NCBI RefSeq assembly: GCF_016599855.1
Contig: NZ_CP067041.1
Span: 1,178,001 to 1,242,000 of the forward strand
Direction of reading: 5' to 3'
Source: Bradyrhizobium diazoefficiens
Lineage (GTDB): Bacteria > Pseudomonadota > Alphaproteobacteria > Rhizobiales > Xanthobacteraceae
Length of the DNA: 64,000 nt
Part shown: positions 19,401-27,656 of the stretch, piece after piece
How positions within the stretch are numbered: the first letter of the stretch is position 1
How the letters are laid out: every line of letters starts with the position of its first letter
Notes under the pieces: model-generated
Told to the model about the DNA's origin: nothing
Database searches by the model: none
The model's input: the letters and a program-made list of their open reading frames with translations, nothing else
Position numbers and translations under genes: made by a program

Positions 19401-21192
19401 GCGCCAGTTCGAGGTTGACATCTTCCTTGCTGACGGCGAACGTCGCGCCGTCCTTTACGATGCTTTGCTGGAAAAAGGTCAGCTTGCTCGCCCGTAGCTT
19501 TAACGGCTGCAGGTTCTGGATGTCTTCGCTATTGGCAATGAGATCGTCACGGTTGGCGAGGCTGAGGCGCATCGGCGGCCGCTTCCAGGGCGCAGCCGGC
19601 TGACCGACCCGCGGTGCCTGCCGTCCCCAGGTCCAGTGACCGGCCGCGTCGAAGCGTACAGGAATGGGGGAGCCATAGAGGGAGAAGCGGACGCGAGGTT
19701 TCGAAGGATTGGCCAGATCAGGGAGGAAAGATTGAGGTTGGCCTGCCTCGCCCGACTCGAGTCCACTGCGGGTGGCCCTTAGCGAATAGCCGGCCTCCCG
19801 CAACAAGCCGGAAGCAAACTGCGTATTTGGCGTGACGGGTGACGAAAGATCCGCACCGGTGCCGCTGCTCGCGACGGTCTCTGGCCAATGCAGGCGCACC
19901 GAGACGTGGAGGGACCAGTCGGTGTCGCGATGTTCACTCCAGATCTTGTCGGGCGCGATGTCCCACGACAGTTCGCAATCGGCCGAGAGCGTCTGGCCCA
20001 TCGTCAGCCAGCCCTCGACCTGCGCTTTTGCTTCCGAGTCCTCGGTATCCTGCTGGCCGAACTGGACTCCGTCGGTGCGGCGGCCACCAAGTTCATCCGC
20101 GAGGCGAAGGCGAAGCATCGTACCCGGACCGCTGCCGAGTGTTTGGAGATCCTGGTCGGTATCGGTATGCGGCACATTTTGATAGGGAACGACAGTGGCG
20201 CGGTAGACGATGCTGCTCCCCCGGTTCGGGAAACGCAGGCTGGAATCGGCAACCAGCAGCTTCGTGGCGCTCAGCCAGTCATATTGATCGTAACTGAGGT
20301 CGAAGCCGTAAGGCCACAGGATGTCCTGTACGACGGCCTGTCGGTTTAACGGCCAAAAGCGCTGGCTCTCGGTCGGGGTCGGACGGTTGTAGGAAGCGAA
20401 TTTTCCTTTTGGCGTGCGGTTGTATTCGGCGAAGTCGAACTTGCCAAGCACCATGGTTCCGGGACTGCGTCCATCCTTGAAAGGGAACGAAGTTGTCGTT
20501 GTATTGCCGAGATCCGGCAGGCCATCACCTGCAGTCCACCCTGCTACCAGCGTATCAATGCGTAGCCAGTCTGCCGGCTTTCGCGGCGCGAGATCGTAGA
20601 CAGCCGAAAAAGGAAACGCGGTCGCATTGATGTTGCTGCTGCCCTGCAGGCTCGTGCGGCGGACCGGGAGCGGGAGGTGGACATTGAAATAGAACAGCGG
20701 CTTCTGCTTGCGACAAATTCCGAGCACCGAATAGACGGGCTTGCCGCTGACATATTCGCTGCGTGTAACCAGCGGCCATTGCAGGCCGGGCGCGGGATTT
20801 GGCGCCTGGTCATCCAGCGTGGCGTATTGCTCCAGCAGGAACGCGCCCCTGAACACGAGCCAGGTGCCATCCACGAGGCTCGATGGAGGACTCGTGCTGT
20901 CCAGCCAGATCGCCGACGGCTCGTCGGCGTTGCCCTTGTCCTTGAACCAATCGGCCGCCTTGCCGGCCTCGAAGTTGAAGAGATGCTGGCTCGGATCGGC
21001 CGGATCCGAACTGCTTCCAAGCGCGGCCTTAGGCCACCACCGCAAATAGGCGAGACGCGGTGCATCCGTGGCGTTCTGGGCGGGCGGGTAATGGATTTCG
21101 ACCACGCCGTCTGCGGTGTCGGGAGTGGTCGGAGCATGCGCCGCCGTAGGGGGCCAGTTGAACTTGCCGTAGAGCCGGAATGCCAGAGCCAT
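13447..21192 (-). CDS. Giant protein of unknown function with long central helical rod, 2581 aa
   Basis: Three regions are visible. Residues 1 to about 1300 are beta-rich with many Trp, Pro and Tyr. About 1330-2080 is an Ala/Asp/Lys-rich, heptad-like helical stretch with long runs of A, D, L and K and almost no Pro, as in coiled-coil rods or tape-measure proteins. About 2080-2581 returns to beta structure with glycine-rich hydrophobic strands (for example AGAGGSASLAFAFGPFVGQV) and ends in a short charged helical tail. No signal peptide, Rhs repeats or catalytic motif were found. The gene follows the 313-aa membrane protein by 110 bp and is coupled to the 2183-aa gene. The beta-rod-beta layout suggests a long spanning or lipid-contacting structure. 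No known family was recognised. Confidence 0.9.
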   Translation of the reverse strand: MALAFRLYGKFNWPPTAAHAPTTPDTADGVVEIHYPPAQNATDAPRLAYLRWWPKAALGSSSDPADPSQHLFNFEAGKAADWFKDKGNADEPSAIWLDSTSPPSSLVDGTWLVFRGAFLLEQYATLDDQAPNPAPGLQWPLVTRSEYVSGKPVYSVLGICRKQKPLFYFNVHLPLPVRRTSLQGSSNINATAFPFSAVYDLAPRKPADWLRIDTLVAGWTAGDGLPDLGNTTTTSFPFKDGRSPGTMVLGKFDFAEYNRTPKGKFASYNRPTPTESQRFWPLNRQAVVQDILWPYGFDLSYDQYDWLSATKLLVADSSLRFPNRGSSIVYRATVVPYQNVPHTDTDQDLQTLGSGPGTMLRLRLADELGGRRTDGVQFGQQDTEDSEAKAQVEGWLTMGQTLSADCELSWDIAPDKIWSEHRDTDWSLHVSVRLHWPETVASSGTGADLSSPVTPNTQFASGLLREAGYSLRATRSGLESGEAGQPQSFLPDLANPSKPRVRFSLYGSPIPVRFDAAGHWTWGRQAPRVGQPAAPWKRPPMRLSLANRDDLIANSEDIQNLQPLKLRASKLTFFQQSIVKDGATFAVSKEDVNLELALEHDLGWPPQGPNAIEDGDPFFASFAFSDVHATTAWRGRLSSLQFSGSTKNKPANNSGTGQGYIRIGGRGTRLGLGNGAPVHVYPSGRIATELNLRLPAAWVEPIGVDVARNDRTERPAPLLISLNPPRQNDDLQNDNRFWLTATETLSPTQDRSLRASVLEDSQESGNRSYVVLSSEPFTIFRFTHQALYDRGDASNASVAEYSGDDRVWQYKRVSQYYHFILPPQAAGESADKPRRLEINDLSDDAAAAEMPPRPFLYVKDKDGNDVKNDNGREIKRRAVEFRLTPAAEIWISPSDVLRGYFMPESTSYEIFRQHGEYGLGAALGFLRAEFLYGLPVGIDVSKERSIARGARVAEIEALTGKLTGRAHETNAEARLSARWNALRSAVARRPERLEVWARDLDSTVDFTPARFSDGAQFALRHTALHRAPVIDNYSSDQPESEADYQSVPKVAGMDPAKVPTELAANPRHHPHGLSGGALWPVESLNLFKTLLRAPQSNGGAIESIALSPTGGDAAQKAEFLGGKVTIISETRNGYVQRQQVEVLGRICAFWHRAKHVVVYERTVNLPAQFAPKLDEDPKETRSRRPILRKVREYVELLQPERNYPDFNTAAQRSAGFLERVRFNSKIINVDSAWASDVDDYGWQIQLWNRLSARERPQVYPMPDVAFVSTCEGDGDKPVVAQECLDPDYLFFFADVSTATTADTDSWISRLDLDFPNMPVAQAIAEKADARSSEQPDPSAQFEQRRPAVSRILPGLRRFTWRLAPAAQKAAINAGRADKPVYAGLDSVSFMRATHTTGDGQALKPVLGTLLDTASSLARAADPQLIKDMVYWASDGTGSSGDALIYSQNIVALKKAIKEAIEKKDLTLVPPALTQLATTWNAGLPAKVTGALTGPLTEIRGFLQDAKFGNALQACGNPCDKLKEDAVGVIKRKEMLVRTALHDWTADAAKILPKLEYPPGTPIMTKNGAIEALLTDSVSYLKPLFQEAGEDVGRAGEGVEKARAVVINLENELDAAADRAIQRINQFVAGYDRTKPWSDDRRKAFHAGLRACASNIPDDVANLIDETRQHFASGLNDASQAIGGYLVKALGDIAAKQSDALSAVGSLKGTIAPYFTKAQQILGNLVPQAGNGPIDTAIAGIDKAAADINSHTGIDAGLKGKAKDALDTLRLVASQAKSAIAAAKTKVDNAGQMSDDLLNQAGPEINRLGTSLSGIVTSLAGKADGLIEIAKDISDAGFSDIKDELLAIWPDVDSKINELKSAVEEQIKPLEQKFVETGQLLDFLVQSATTSLRAAVAECRDVVHGVEGKVGRLIDDVQNALGAVQLALAPSGLLETAVKESVLRPALQEVLKSLTDDDFKNVDTALALIREDLLALSDAISEPIRKLDTKALGALAQVSTACSAAFDTVDKAKAYLEALKTDATSYLNGKVADLQNAFAGVQTSINDALATVDGLEKQGENLLSSINAFDHSVRGLQNDVARSTETARMYADRVFNAASRLDAGGLMAAPSNVLKLYSAVTSAPEIAALKADIDRIRSGFDELNDIVQTTKANALFNRLGDELKALGLSLPFDKIGDRLMPASLSDFDIGKVFRNFGGTKLDNLLNGYKIPAGVSDAVRVTHDFDKKQARAWVQVDIDAPMGGRRSLFSVGVFKADFVDMRLTGQVRLDASKDQDKVTETGYGRIGTTVDLVVGGQSMVRFEKFALNFTRESGLKIEFDPKNIRLNPSFKFIQDFLGTLFPDKVGGLQLIKLNGIPVGVQHDFALPPISLNFGTSGVSNISIENHFKLLAFPDFMLANRFNLSTIERPFIFSIFVIGGAGYIQIDAEYRPFDKELTVTVEAGAGGSASLAFAFGPFVGQVFIALSGTLSYRKVIGKPGGGLSISAVLVIAGHVDVAGIVTVGIVLMLRMTYRDDGQIDADGSLTVEIRISRFFKITAHANAKYKMRGGKSETVVSADATAEPTDPTLKKLQSAAKTLESARH

Positions 21193-21302
21193 CTATTCCC
21201 CCGAATATCGATGTGCTTTCCTAAGCCGTGCCATTTTTGCTCCGTCGCCGGACCGTCTTGCCGTGCAAATCGACTTCCCGCGCGAACTCATTGGATGACA
21301 CG

Positions 21303-22244
21303 CTAGGTAGCGACGGCGAAATAGATGTCCGTCCTGTGCGCCGCGAGCGTCGCGTCGTCGTAGGGGTGCGGCACTCCGCGATCGAAGTTCCAGATATTGC
21401 GATCGGCTTGACCCGCAGCAGCTGCGTCGAAGATGATCTTGTTAATGCTAAGCTTGGTGACTTGCTCGGCGGTGGCCACCGATGGCAATAGTTTCGCGGC
21501 AATATCCTCGTTGCCGATCGCCACCGCCCGCCCGTTGACGTGATCATCATCCCCAGTCGTCTGCAGAAGCTCGCTGATACATATCGGGTCCCGCGACTGC
21601 GTCGCCAAAGCGAGCACGAGCGACTGCAGCTTCGGGGAAATCAGTGGGCCGCTGTTCTTGCGCAGCAATTGTTCTCGCAGATCAGCCTTTCCGGGTTCGA
21701 AGGTGATTTTTCCTTGGTCGAGCGCTTGCTGGAGCTGAGCCTCGATGCTTTCCGCCGGCGTGGATTTCGCGTCCTGTTTGTCGCTCTTGGTCTCGGTAGG
21801 CTGGATGCCGAAATAGGCGTAGGCGGCTGTCACCGCCAAACCCAGCCAGGTTGTGCCAAGGTCGGTAATCGTCTTGTTTCCATCGGGACAAATCATCACG
21901 CCGACGACAAGTGCGGCGATGCCAGTGAAAACCCAGGCGAACAGGTAAATCCCAACAACGGTATTGGTCGCATAAATCCCCAGATCAGATTCTGGCTTTG
22001 TGCCCCCGATGGTGGGTGTCGAGCCTGGTTTCGTTACACTCAACTGCGCAATGACCAGGGCAGAAACGAGACCGCCGACGGTGGTCAGCACATAGATGTA
22101 GCCGCCCTCGTATCCCGCGGGCTTGCCGCAAACGCCACTGAGAGGATAGATTTGGTAAATAAGATAGAGCGCCGACGAACAATAGAGGGCGAGCAACACA
22201 AGCGCCAATGTAGCGCTGAAAACCGCGCCAAATCGTGAACTCAT
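21303..22244 (-). CDS. Membrane protein with soluble C-terminal domain, first gene of the giant-protein operon, 313 aa
   Basis: Four hydrophobic segments occupy the N-terminal half (near residues 8-30, 48-66, 97-118 and 130-148). After them comes a hydrophilic domain of about 160 residues rich in Lys, Gln, Asp and Ala, ending with HPYDDATLAAHRTDIYF. No enzyme motif is present. The position at the head of the operon, 110 bp before the 2581-aa gene, suggests a membrane anchor, receptor or export component for the giant proteins. It is transcribed divergently from the patatin gene across a 300-bp gap. The family was not recognised. Confidence 0.8.
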   Translation of the reverse strand: MSSRFGAVFSATLALVLLALYCSSALYLIYQIYPLSGVCGKPAGYEGGYIYVLTTVGGLVSALVIAQLSVTKPGSTPTIGGTKPESDLGIYATNTVVGIYLFAWVFTGIAALVVGVMICPDGNKTITDLGTTWLGLAVTAAYAYFGIQPTETKSDKQDAKSTPAESIEAQLQQALDQGKITFEPGKADLREQLLRKNSGPLISPKLQSLVLALATQSRDPICISELLQTTGDDDHVNGRAVAIGNEDIAAKLLPSVATAEQVTKLSINKIIFDAAAAGQADRNIWNFDRGVPHPYDDATLAAHRTDIYFAVAT

Positions 22245-22332
22245 GCCACGCCCCCCAAAAAATCGTATGCAAATAAAGTCCCGAAAATTATGAGACTATC
22301 AATACAACCTGGGATAAGTCAAACTAGAAGTT

Positions 22333-22382
22333 GTAGGGCGGGCCAGCAAGGATTGCCCGCACGCGCTCATCGCGAGCCCTAC
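22333..22382. repeat. Nested inverted repeat in the divergent intergenic region
   Basis: An outer 7-bp pair GTAGGGC / GCCCTAC encloses an inner pair GCGGGC / GCCCGC. Together they form a compact branched hairpin resembling the short GTAGGG-type palindromic elements scattered through Bradyrhizobium-like genomes. It may be a repeat element, or a structure in the 5' leader of the patatin gene. Confidence 0.4.
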
Positions 22383-22544
22383 GGAATCCTGTCGCTTGAG
22401 AGGCCATCGATTGCAGCGCGAAATCCGCCGGCCGGGGGCGCGCCGGTTGCGTGGGCCGAGGATTTCGAAAGCAAACGTGATCGACGGGCTTTACAAGCCG
22501 CAAAACGCAACTCATGATAGCGGCGTTTTTCCTTTTGATTTTGG

Positions 22545-25349
22545 GTGCCGGCGATGTCGGCGAATTTTTTAGATAAGCTCCTGAGTGGGGAGCCTCCAAA
22601 AGATCCGGCGTCGTTCAACGACGTCTTTAGTGAAGAGCTGGACGCGGTCAAAGTGCGGCGCGCACGCCTCGGCGTGGATGGTGTGAACGGGGCTTGCTGC
22701 AGTACGGCCGCCCCCTCGCAACCGGTGAATCAACGGGCCCACTCGCTTGAACTTTCCGCTTTATGTCTCTCGGGCGGAGGTATACGTAGTGCTGCTTTCG
22801 CGCTTGGGATCGTGCAGGCGCTGGCAACGCGAGGTGTGCTGCCGAAGTTCGATTATCTCTCCACCGTCTCCGGCGGCGGTTACACGGGCGCGTTCCTTAC
22901 AACATGGGTGCACCGTGCTGGCTACGAGCAGGTTGCCAAGGCGCTGCGGGTGGACGCTTCTCCTGCACCTAATGCACCGCTTGCTTACATTCGTAGATAT
23001 AGCAAATATCTAACGCCGCACGCAGGGCTGCTATCGGCCGATTTTCTCGCGGTACTTGCGTTGTTCACGCGGAATCTCTTCCTGAATTGGCTGATCATAT
23101 TTCCATTCGTGTTGGCCGGAGTCATTCTCGTCAAGCTACTAGCGGTCGTTGTCTGGTCGCTGGCTCAAACCCCGTTGCTCGACAGTTATTCGGCACTGTT
23201 TGCTGCTATCACAACGGCATACGTCGGCGCTGCATACGTCGACTCGCTGCGGCAGCGGCCAGGATGGGAAAGTGAAGGATCCGAAAATCTCAACTTTCTT
23301 CGTCACGAACTCCTTCCAATATGTTGTGCCGCTCTCTTCGCGACAATAGCTGGCGCATACTACTTCCTGCATCAGTCTCCGCTGCCTTGGCATTTGATTG
23401 CGCTCAATATTGGCCTGACGGGCTTTGTCACCGCTCTTACAGTCTGGCTCGTCGCATTCTTTCTTTCTCGAGATCGGTCGGAGGCTGAGCGGAAACCATC
23501 GACCAGGTCATCCCTTAGAAGGGAATCCACTAAGCGGCATATCTTGGCGACCGCCTTCGGTTTTTCGTTCTCCGGTGCGATGAGCGGGCTGGTAATCGCA
23601 CTCATGATGTATGTCACGAGCCTGCTGTTTCCTCATCTTGACGCGGAACTGGCTATCGTCGTGTTTGGACCGCCGGCCTTCATCTCTGCGTTGTTTGCGG
23701 GGGAGCTGATCTACACAGGGATTACCAGTTATACGCCCTGGGCAGATGGTGAACGGGAGTGGCTCGCGCGCGCAGCCGGTTATCATGGTCTTGCGGCGGG
23801 CACTTATCTTATTCTGACCGGGCTTATCTTGTTCGGTTCAATGGGCGTGTTTTACTCACTTTCATACGTTCACATGCGTGTTCCGTATCTGATCGCGGCG
23901 GCTGGCGGGGTCTCAGGAGTAACAATAGCTATTCTGGGAAAGGCGCCTTCGACGGCGGCCATGGTCGACAAGGAGATAAAATCGTTTCGTAGCGCGTCAT
24001 ACGATGCGATCCTGAAGCTCGCGACGCCGATCTTTATCACCAGCGCGACTGTGTTGATTTCAGCTGGGATCGACTATTTGCTCTTCAGCGGGAGCTATTT
24101 ATCGCTCTTCTCCCTTCGGAAAGAAGGCTCAATAGGGCCAGCGGGCTTGCTTTCGATCATTGCCGCGTTGGTGGCTTTCGGATATGTGGCGGCTCGTCTG
24201 GTCAACATCAATCGGTTCTCGCTCCATAGCGTATACCGCAACAGGCTGATCCGGGCGTTTCTTGGCGCGTCAAACAACGACAGGCACCCCAACCCGTTCA
24301 TCGATTTTGATGAGAGAGACAACGTCAGGCTTGCGGAGCTCTGGCCAAACAACGTCGGCGATAAAGACCTTTGGCCGCCCCAGATCCTCGTCGTGAACAT
24401 GGCGCTAAACGTGCTGGCGTCTACCGAATTGCAGCTTCAGGAGCGACGCGCAATTCCCTTTTTTGCGACCTCAATGTGGGCCGGAACGTGCGATCGCGAG
24501 TGGATCGCCGGCAAAGCTCCGGGCACTTTGGTGCGGGGCGCCTTTCGCCCTGCTGCGACCTACGCGCGCGGACTAACTCTCGGCAGCGCCATGTCGATAT
24601 CTGGAGCTGCTGCCAGTCCCAACATGGGCTATCATTCCTCTCCGGCATTAGGCGTGTTGCTGACGTTGTTTAACGTGCGGCTCGGAGCATGGCTAGGCAA
24701 TCCGGGACCGGAAGGAGCCGAGACATTTATGAGGGATGGGCCCAAAGTAGCTGCGCGGTCTCTTTTGAGCGAAGCTCTGGGCCTGACTAATGCGAAAGAT
24801 GAGTATGTTTATCTTTCAGATGGAGGGCATTTCGAAAATCTCGGCGCCTATGAGATGCTTCGTCGGAGATGCAAGCGAATCCTGATCTGCGACGCGGGCT
24901 GCGATCCGCGGTATGCCTATGAGGATTTGGGAAATCTCGTGCGGAAGGCGTTCATCGATTTTGGCATTCGCATAGAGTTTCGTGTGCCGCGTGGCGCAAA
25001 GGAGAGGGGGGCTCCGAGCAAGGGAGCATCGATCTGGATTGCTGATGTTTACTATCCATCTGAGGAAGCCACCCGCGGCGATGGATGTCCTAAAGGTCTC
25101 CTTGTTTACGTCAAGCCGGATATTGTCGGGAGCGAGCCGGCCTCTGTGCGTGCGTACCTGAGCATGCACCCGGAATTTCCACATGAATCGACGGCCAATC
25201 AATGGTTCGGAGAGTCACAGTTCGAAGCCTATCGCGCACTGGGTGCATACGTCATGCGTGGTGCTTCGCTCACGGGACAAAATGAGGACATCTCAGGTTT
25301 CTTTAACTCATTGGATAACCAATTCCCTGTCGGAGGAGCGGAAACATGA
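22545..25349 (+). CDS. Patatin-like phospholipase with multiple membrane segments, 934 aa
   Basis: The patatin catalytic dyad is present: the oxyanion motif CLSGGGIRS (residues 74-82), the nucleophile Ser109 in STVSGGGYTG, and the Asp in LSDGGHFENLG near the C-terminus. Patatins are Ser/Asp lipid acyl hydrolases. About 500 residues between the two halves of the site carry about eight or more hydrophobic segments, so the enzyme is embedded in the membrane with its active site on one side, unlike the short soluble patatins. The start is GTG 22545 or ATG 22554; neither has a strong ribosome-binding site. Its stop overlaps the next gene by ATGA, indicating an operon of three. It is divergent from the giant-protein operon, which suggests joint function. 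The acyl substrate is unknown. Confidence 0.88.
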   Translation: MPAMSANFLDKLLSGEPPKDPASFNDVFSEELDAVKVRRARLGVDGVNGACCSTAAPSQPVNQRAHSLELSALCLSGGGIRSAAFALGIVQALATRGVLPKFDYLSTVSGGGYTGAFLTTWVHRAGYEQVAKALRVDASPAPNAPLAYIRRYSKYLTPHAGLLSADFLAVLALFTRNLFLNWLIIFPFVLAGVILVKLLAVVVWSLAQTPLLDSYSALFAAITTAYVGAAYVDSLRQRPGWESEGSENLNFLRHELLPICCAALFATIAGAYYFLHQSPLPWHLIALNIGLTGFVTALTVWLVAFFLSRDRSEAERKPSTRSSLRRESTKRHILATAFGFSFSGAMSGLVIALMMYVTSLLFPHLDAELAIVVFGPPAFISALFAGELIYTGITSYTPWADGEREWLARAAGYHGLAAGTYLILTGLILFGSMGVFYSLSYVHMRVPYLIAAAGGVSGVTIAILGKAPSTAAMVDKEIKSFRSASYDAILKLATPIFITSATVLISAGIDYLLFSGSYLSLFSLRKEGSIGPAGLLSIIAALVAFGYVAARLVNINRFSLHSVYRNRLIRAFLGASNNDRHPNPFIDFDERDNVRLAELWPNNVGDKDLWPPQILVVNMALNVLASTELQLQERRAIPFFATSMWAGTCDREWIAGKAPGTLVRGAFRPAATYARGLTLGSAMSISGAAASPNMGYHSSPALGVLLTLFNVRLGAWLGNPGPEGAETFMRDGPKVAARSLLSEALGLTNAKDEYVYLSDGGHFENLGAYEMLRRRCKRILICDAGCDPRYAYEDLGNLVRKAFIDFGIRIEFRVPRGAKERGAPSKGASIWIADVYYPSEEATRGDGCPKGLLVYVKPDIVGSEPASVRAYLSMHPEFPHESTANQWFGESQFEAYRALGAYVMRGASLTGQNEDISGFFNSLDNQFPVGGAET

Positions 25350-26206
25350 TGACAAAGCGCGCGACTGTGGCGGCTATTCGCTTATGCATAGTCTGCGCAG
25401 TGAATCAAATTGGGCTCGCTTATGCCGACGCTGTCTGCGACAGCCTGTCAGGTCGTTCGCGTGGCCTGTACATGAGCCAACCAGACGGAACAATACGGGA
25501 TTTAGGGAAACCTGCGCCGTATATCGCTGGCGCTCGGCTCTACTATGTAACGGGTGAGAGTGCCCTTGCGGCAGGCAAGGAAGCAGTGTGGCACATTCGA
25601 TCGCAGACTATGACGACCACCGGCAGCACGTCGGACCGCGCGTTCGTGTATCGACCGGCTGTACGAACGATGTGTCGAGGAGGTCGCCTTGGCGCGCTAG
25701 CGGAGGGGGACTTCTTTGATGAGTTCCAGCCCGCCGAACGCTTGATTCCGCTAAACAGATATATCGACTATCACGCGGATACCGTTGGAGAGCAACGGTC
25801 GGATTTCGGGCTCAAGACCTATTTCCACTTCCAGGTCAGCAACTCGGAGAGCGGACGGTGCTTCCGAACTGACGATTTTGCCGCGGTCGGTTCACTGCGC
25901 CAAATCTACGGCTTTTCCGATGTCGATCGCGTTGCAAACCGACTGACAAAGTGGACATCATTGGTTCCGCCAGCGCGCGCTGCAGAGGCGTCACACAGAT
26001 ACGCCGGACTTTCCTCAGAGCTTGCTTATCTGTCAGGGCCCGCCCCGTCTTGCTTTAGCTTCAATATGCCGGTTTCGACAAAGTCGGACGGATGGGGATT
26101 TTTCGGCGCGTCCGCGGGGGATTGGCAGCCTGAAGTCACTGAAATCACTATACGTCGGCTTCCAAGGGGCGCGCCCATGGCGCTGAGAATAACATGGCAA
26201 CATTGA
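25346..26206 (+). CDS. Secreted protein of unknown function, 286 aa
   Basis: The N-terminus has a classic signal peptide: charged MMTKR, a hydrophobic core, and a likely cut after GLAYA before DAVCDS. The mature part contains several Cys (likely disulfides), a WHIRSQ stretch and no catalytic motif I know. The ATG overlaps the patatin stop (ATGA), so translation is coupled. It could be a periplasmic partner or inhibitor of the patatin. The family was not recognised. Confidence 0.75.
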   Translation: MMTKRATVAAIRLCIVCAVNQIGLAYADAVCDSLSGRSRGLYMSQPDGTIRDLGKPAPYIAGARLYYVTGESALAAGKEAVWHIRSQTMTTTGSTSDRAFVYRPAVRTMCRGGRLGALAEGDFFDEFQPAERLIPLNRYIDYHADTVGEQRSDFGLKTYFHFQVSNSESGRCFRTDDFAAVGSLRQIYGFSDVDRVANRLTKWTSLVPPARAAEASHRYAGLSSELAYLSGPAPSCFSFNMPVSTKSDGWGFFGASAGDWQPEVTEITIRRLPRGAPMALRITWQH

Positions 26207-26213
26207 GGTCGGT

Positions 26214-26879
26214 GTGAGCGACACCAGCGCGCCAGGAGCGCCATGCAGGCTCGGACTAGATTGGCTCACCATGCTTGTTTCGTTTCCCATCGACCGGCTC
26301 ACTGCCAACAGCGATCTCGAACGCCACATTGCCAATTGGATTTGGGCGGCCGTACCTATTCAGTATTGTCTTTTTACTCGCATCGCCGGAGGCGCTGCTG
26401 CCGGAGCATGGTTTAGTATAGCCGTGTCGGTGCTCTTGTGCTTTGTATGCATGCTGGTGATTAGCGCGCTGCTCGCAATTGTACCGGTCAAGAATTTTGG
26501 AGTTGATTATGGAGCGCGTGTTCGGGCATGGACGTTTTCGCTTGCGGTGACGTGGACCGCCGCTAGCACTTTGCTTGCGTTATCGTACCTGTTGACCGCA
26601 CTGACAAGCTCCGGCACAAATGACATAGTTCAGACGCTGCTGTGCGGATCCTTTCTTCGCTGTGCCGAATATCCCGCGGAGCTGTCATTTGGTACGTGGC
26701 TTATCTACTTTGTCTACTCCCTGCTGGGTGTGAGCGCGATCATCGCAATCGCATCAGCGTTTGGCAATGTGCCGCCAGACTCGCAAGGAGGACGCATCAC
26801 AGCACCGCTGACTATCGTTGTAGCAGCGATAGCTGCGGTGTTGTTAATGCTGCTATATAGTTCTCAGACTTGGACATGA
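26214..26879 (+). CDS. Multi-pass membrane protein of unknown function, 221 aa
   Basis: Roughly four or five hydrophobic segments are visible (around residues 35-55, 62-85, 100-125, 155-175 and 190-212). The GTG start lies 7 bp after the previous gene's stop, so it is the last member of the patatin operon. It has no signature motif. A role as a membrane partner of the patatin and the secreted protein is inferred from the operon alone. Confidence 0.7.
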   Translation: MSDTSAPGAPCRLGLDWLTMLVSFPIDRLTANSDLERHIANWIWAAVPIQYCLFTRIAGGAAAGAWFSIAVSVLLCFVCMLVISALLAIVPVKNFGVDYGARVRAWTFSLAVTWTAASTLLALSYLLTALTSSGTNDIVQTLLCGSFLRCAEYPAELSFGTWLIYFVYSLLGVSAIIAIASAFGNVPPDSQGGRITAPLTIVVAAIAAVLLMLLYSSQTWT

Positions 26880-26965
26880 GCGGGTTCGTGCCATAGTCGC
26901 TCTCCGATCCAGTAATAATGGAAACCACTATCTCGACGGCGGTAATCGAAACGATGCCCGACGAG

Positions 26966-27187
26966 TCAATCGATACGAAGACGTGTGGAGGTTGACGGTC
27001 CCATGCGGCATCTGCGCGCCAATGAGAATGGCACTGCATGAGCCAAAGACAATGTCCGATCCTTTACTCCAGAGGCGTGAGTCTCTCGGAGTGCAGGAGG
27101 GGAGAACATGGCATGTCCTTCCCGATCAGCAAGCCACCTGACCTTCACCGCTCTCATAAAACTCGCCGTCCCACGCGCACGCGTCAA
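26966..27187 (-). pseudogene. Fragment resembling the C-terminus of the 57.1-kb sigma-partner membrane protein
   Basis: The minus-strand frame contains DREGHAMFSPPA followed by VKDRTLSLAHAVP. This matches DREGHVMFSPPA...VRDRTLSLAHAVP in the membrane protein at 57134-57892. At DNA level about 105 bp (27022-27130 versus 57262-57370) align with few changes. Only the tail of the gene is present here, so it is a duplicated remnant. Confidence 0.6.
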
Positions 27188-27239
27188 TCAGGCGTTCTTC
27201 GTCGTGTGCGTGCCCTATGAGAAGAGAGCTGAATGCATC

Positions 27240-27656
27240 TCAGAAAATTATCGCAGCTAGCGTGCCGAGCGCGCCGAACACCAGCCCGATCAGCGAACCG
27301 GCTGTCGGCACGTCTCGAAAGAGCAGAAGCGCCAGAATCGGTTCCACCACTAAAATTGCGCCCACCGATATTGCGAGAATGATCCAGATATTCTTGAGAT
27401 ACATGTAGCCGAGTGCGTATCCGCAGACGAGCAGGATACCACCGACTGATATCAGCAGGAACATCGGTAGAAGTGTTGTGAGATGCCCGCCGGCTTTCCC
27501 AAACTGCCTTGAGGCAATCAACTCGGCGATTATCGAAAGGGCTTCTCCAAAGAAAATCGCTCCCACCGCCACAATTTTCAGTATTGAGCTCATCGCCTGA
27601 CTCAAAAGCAATGTGAAAGTCCGGGCATCATCGTGCTCGAGAGACTTCATGACCAT
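27240..27656 (-). CDS. Small DMT/EamA-like membrane protein (four segments), 138 aa
   Basis: Four hydrophobic segments are separated by short loops. The last pair, with a VVEPILALLLF turn and a GLVFGALGTLAAI helix, closely resembles the final two helices of drug/metabolite transporters of the EamA and SMR type. The length suits a half-size transporter that would function as a dimer. The N-terminus (MVMKSLEHDDARTF) is soluble. It stands alone on the minus strand, and the substrate is unknown. Confidence 0.65.
   Translation of the reverse strand: MVMKSLEHDDARTFTLLLSQAMSSILKIVAVGAIFFGEALSIIAELIASRQFGKAGGHLTTLLPMFLLISVGGILLVCGYALGYMYLKNIWIILAISVGAILVVEPILALLLFRDVPTAGSLIGLVFGALGTLAAIIF

Noticed and set aside
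6893..21192. Giant pair as Tc/Rhs toxin or type VI components
   Set aside because: No YD repeats, no Rhs core motif (PxxxxDPxG), no VgrG, Hcp or sheath genes, and no sequence feature specific to Tc subunits was seen.
22293..22322. Sigma-70 promoter (TTGACT with a poor -10) for the giant-protein operon
   Set aside because: The -35 is good but no acceptable -10 lies at 16-18 bp, so it is not called.
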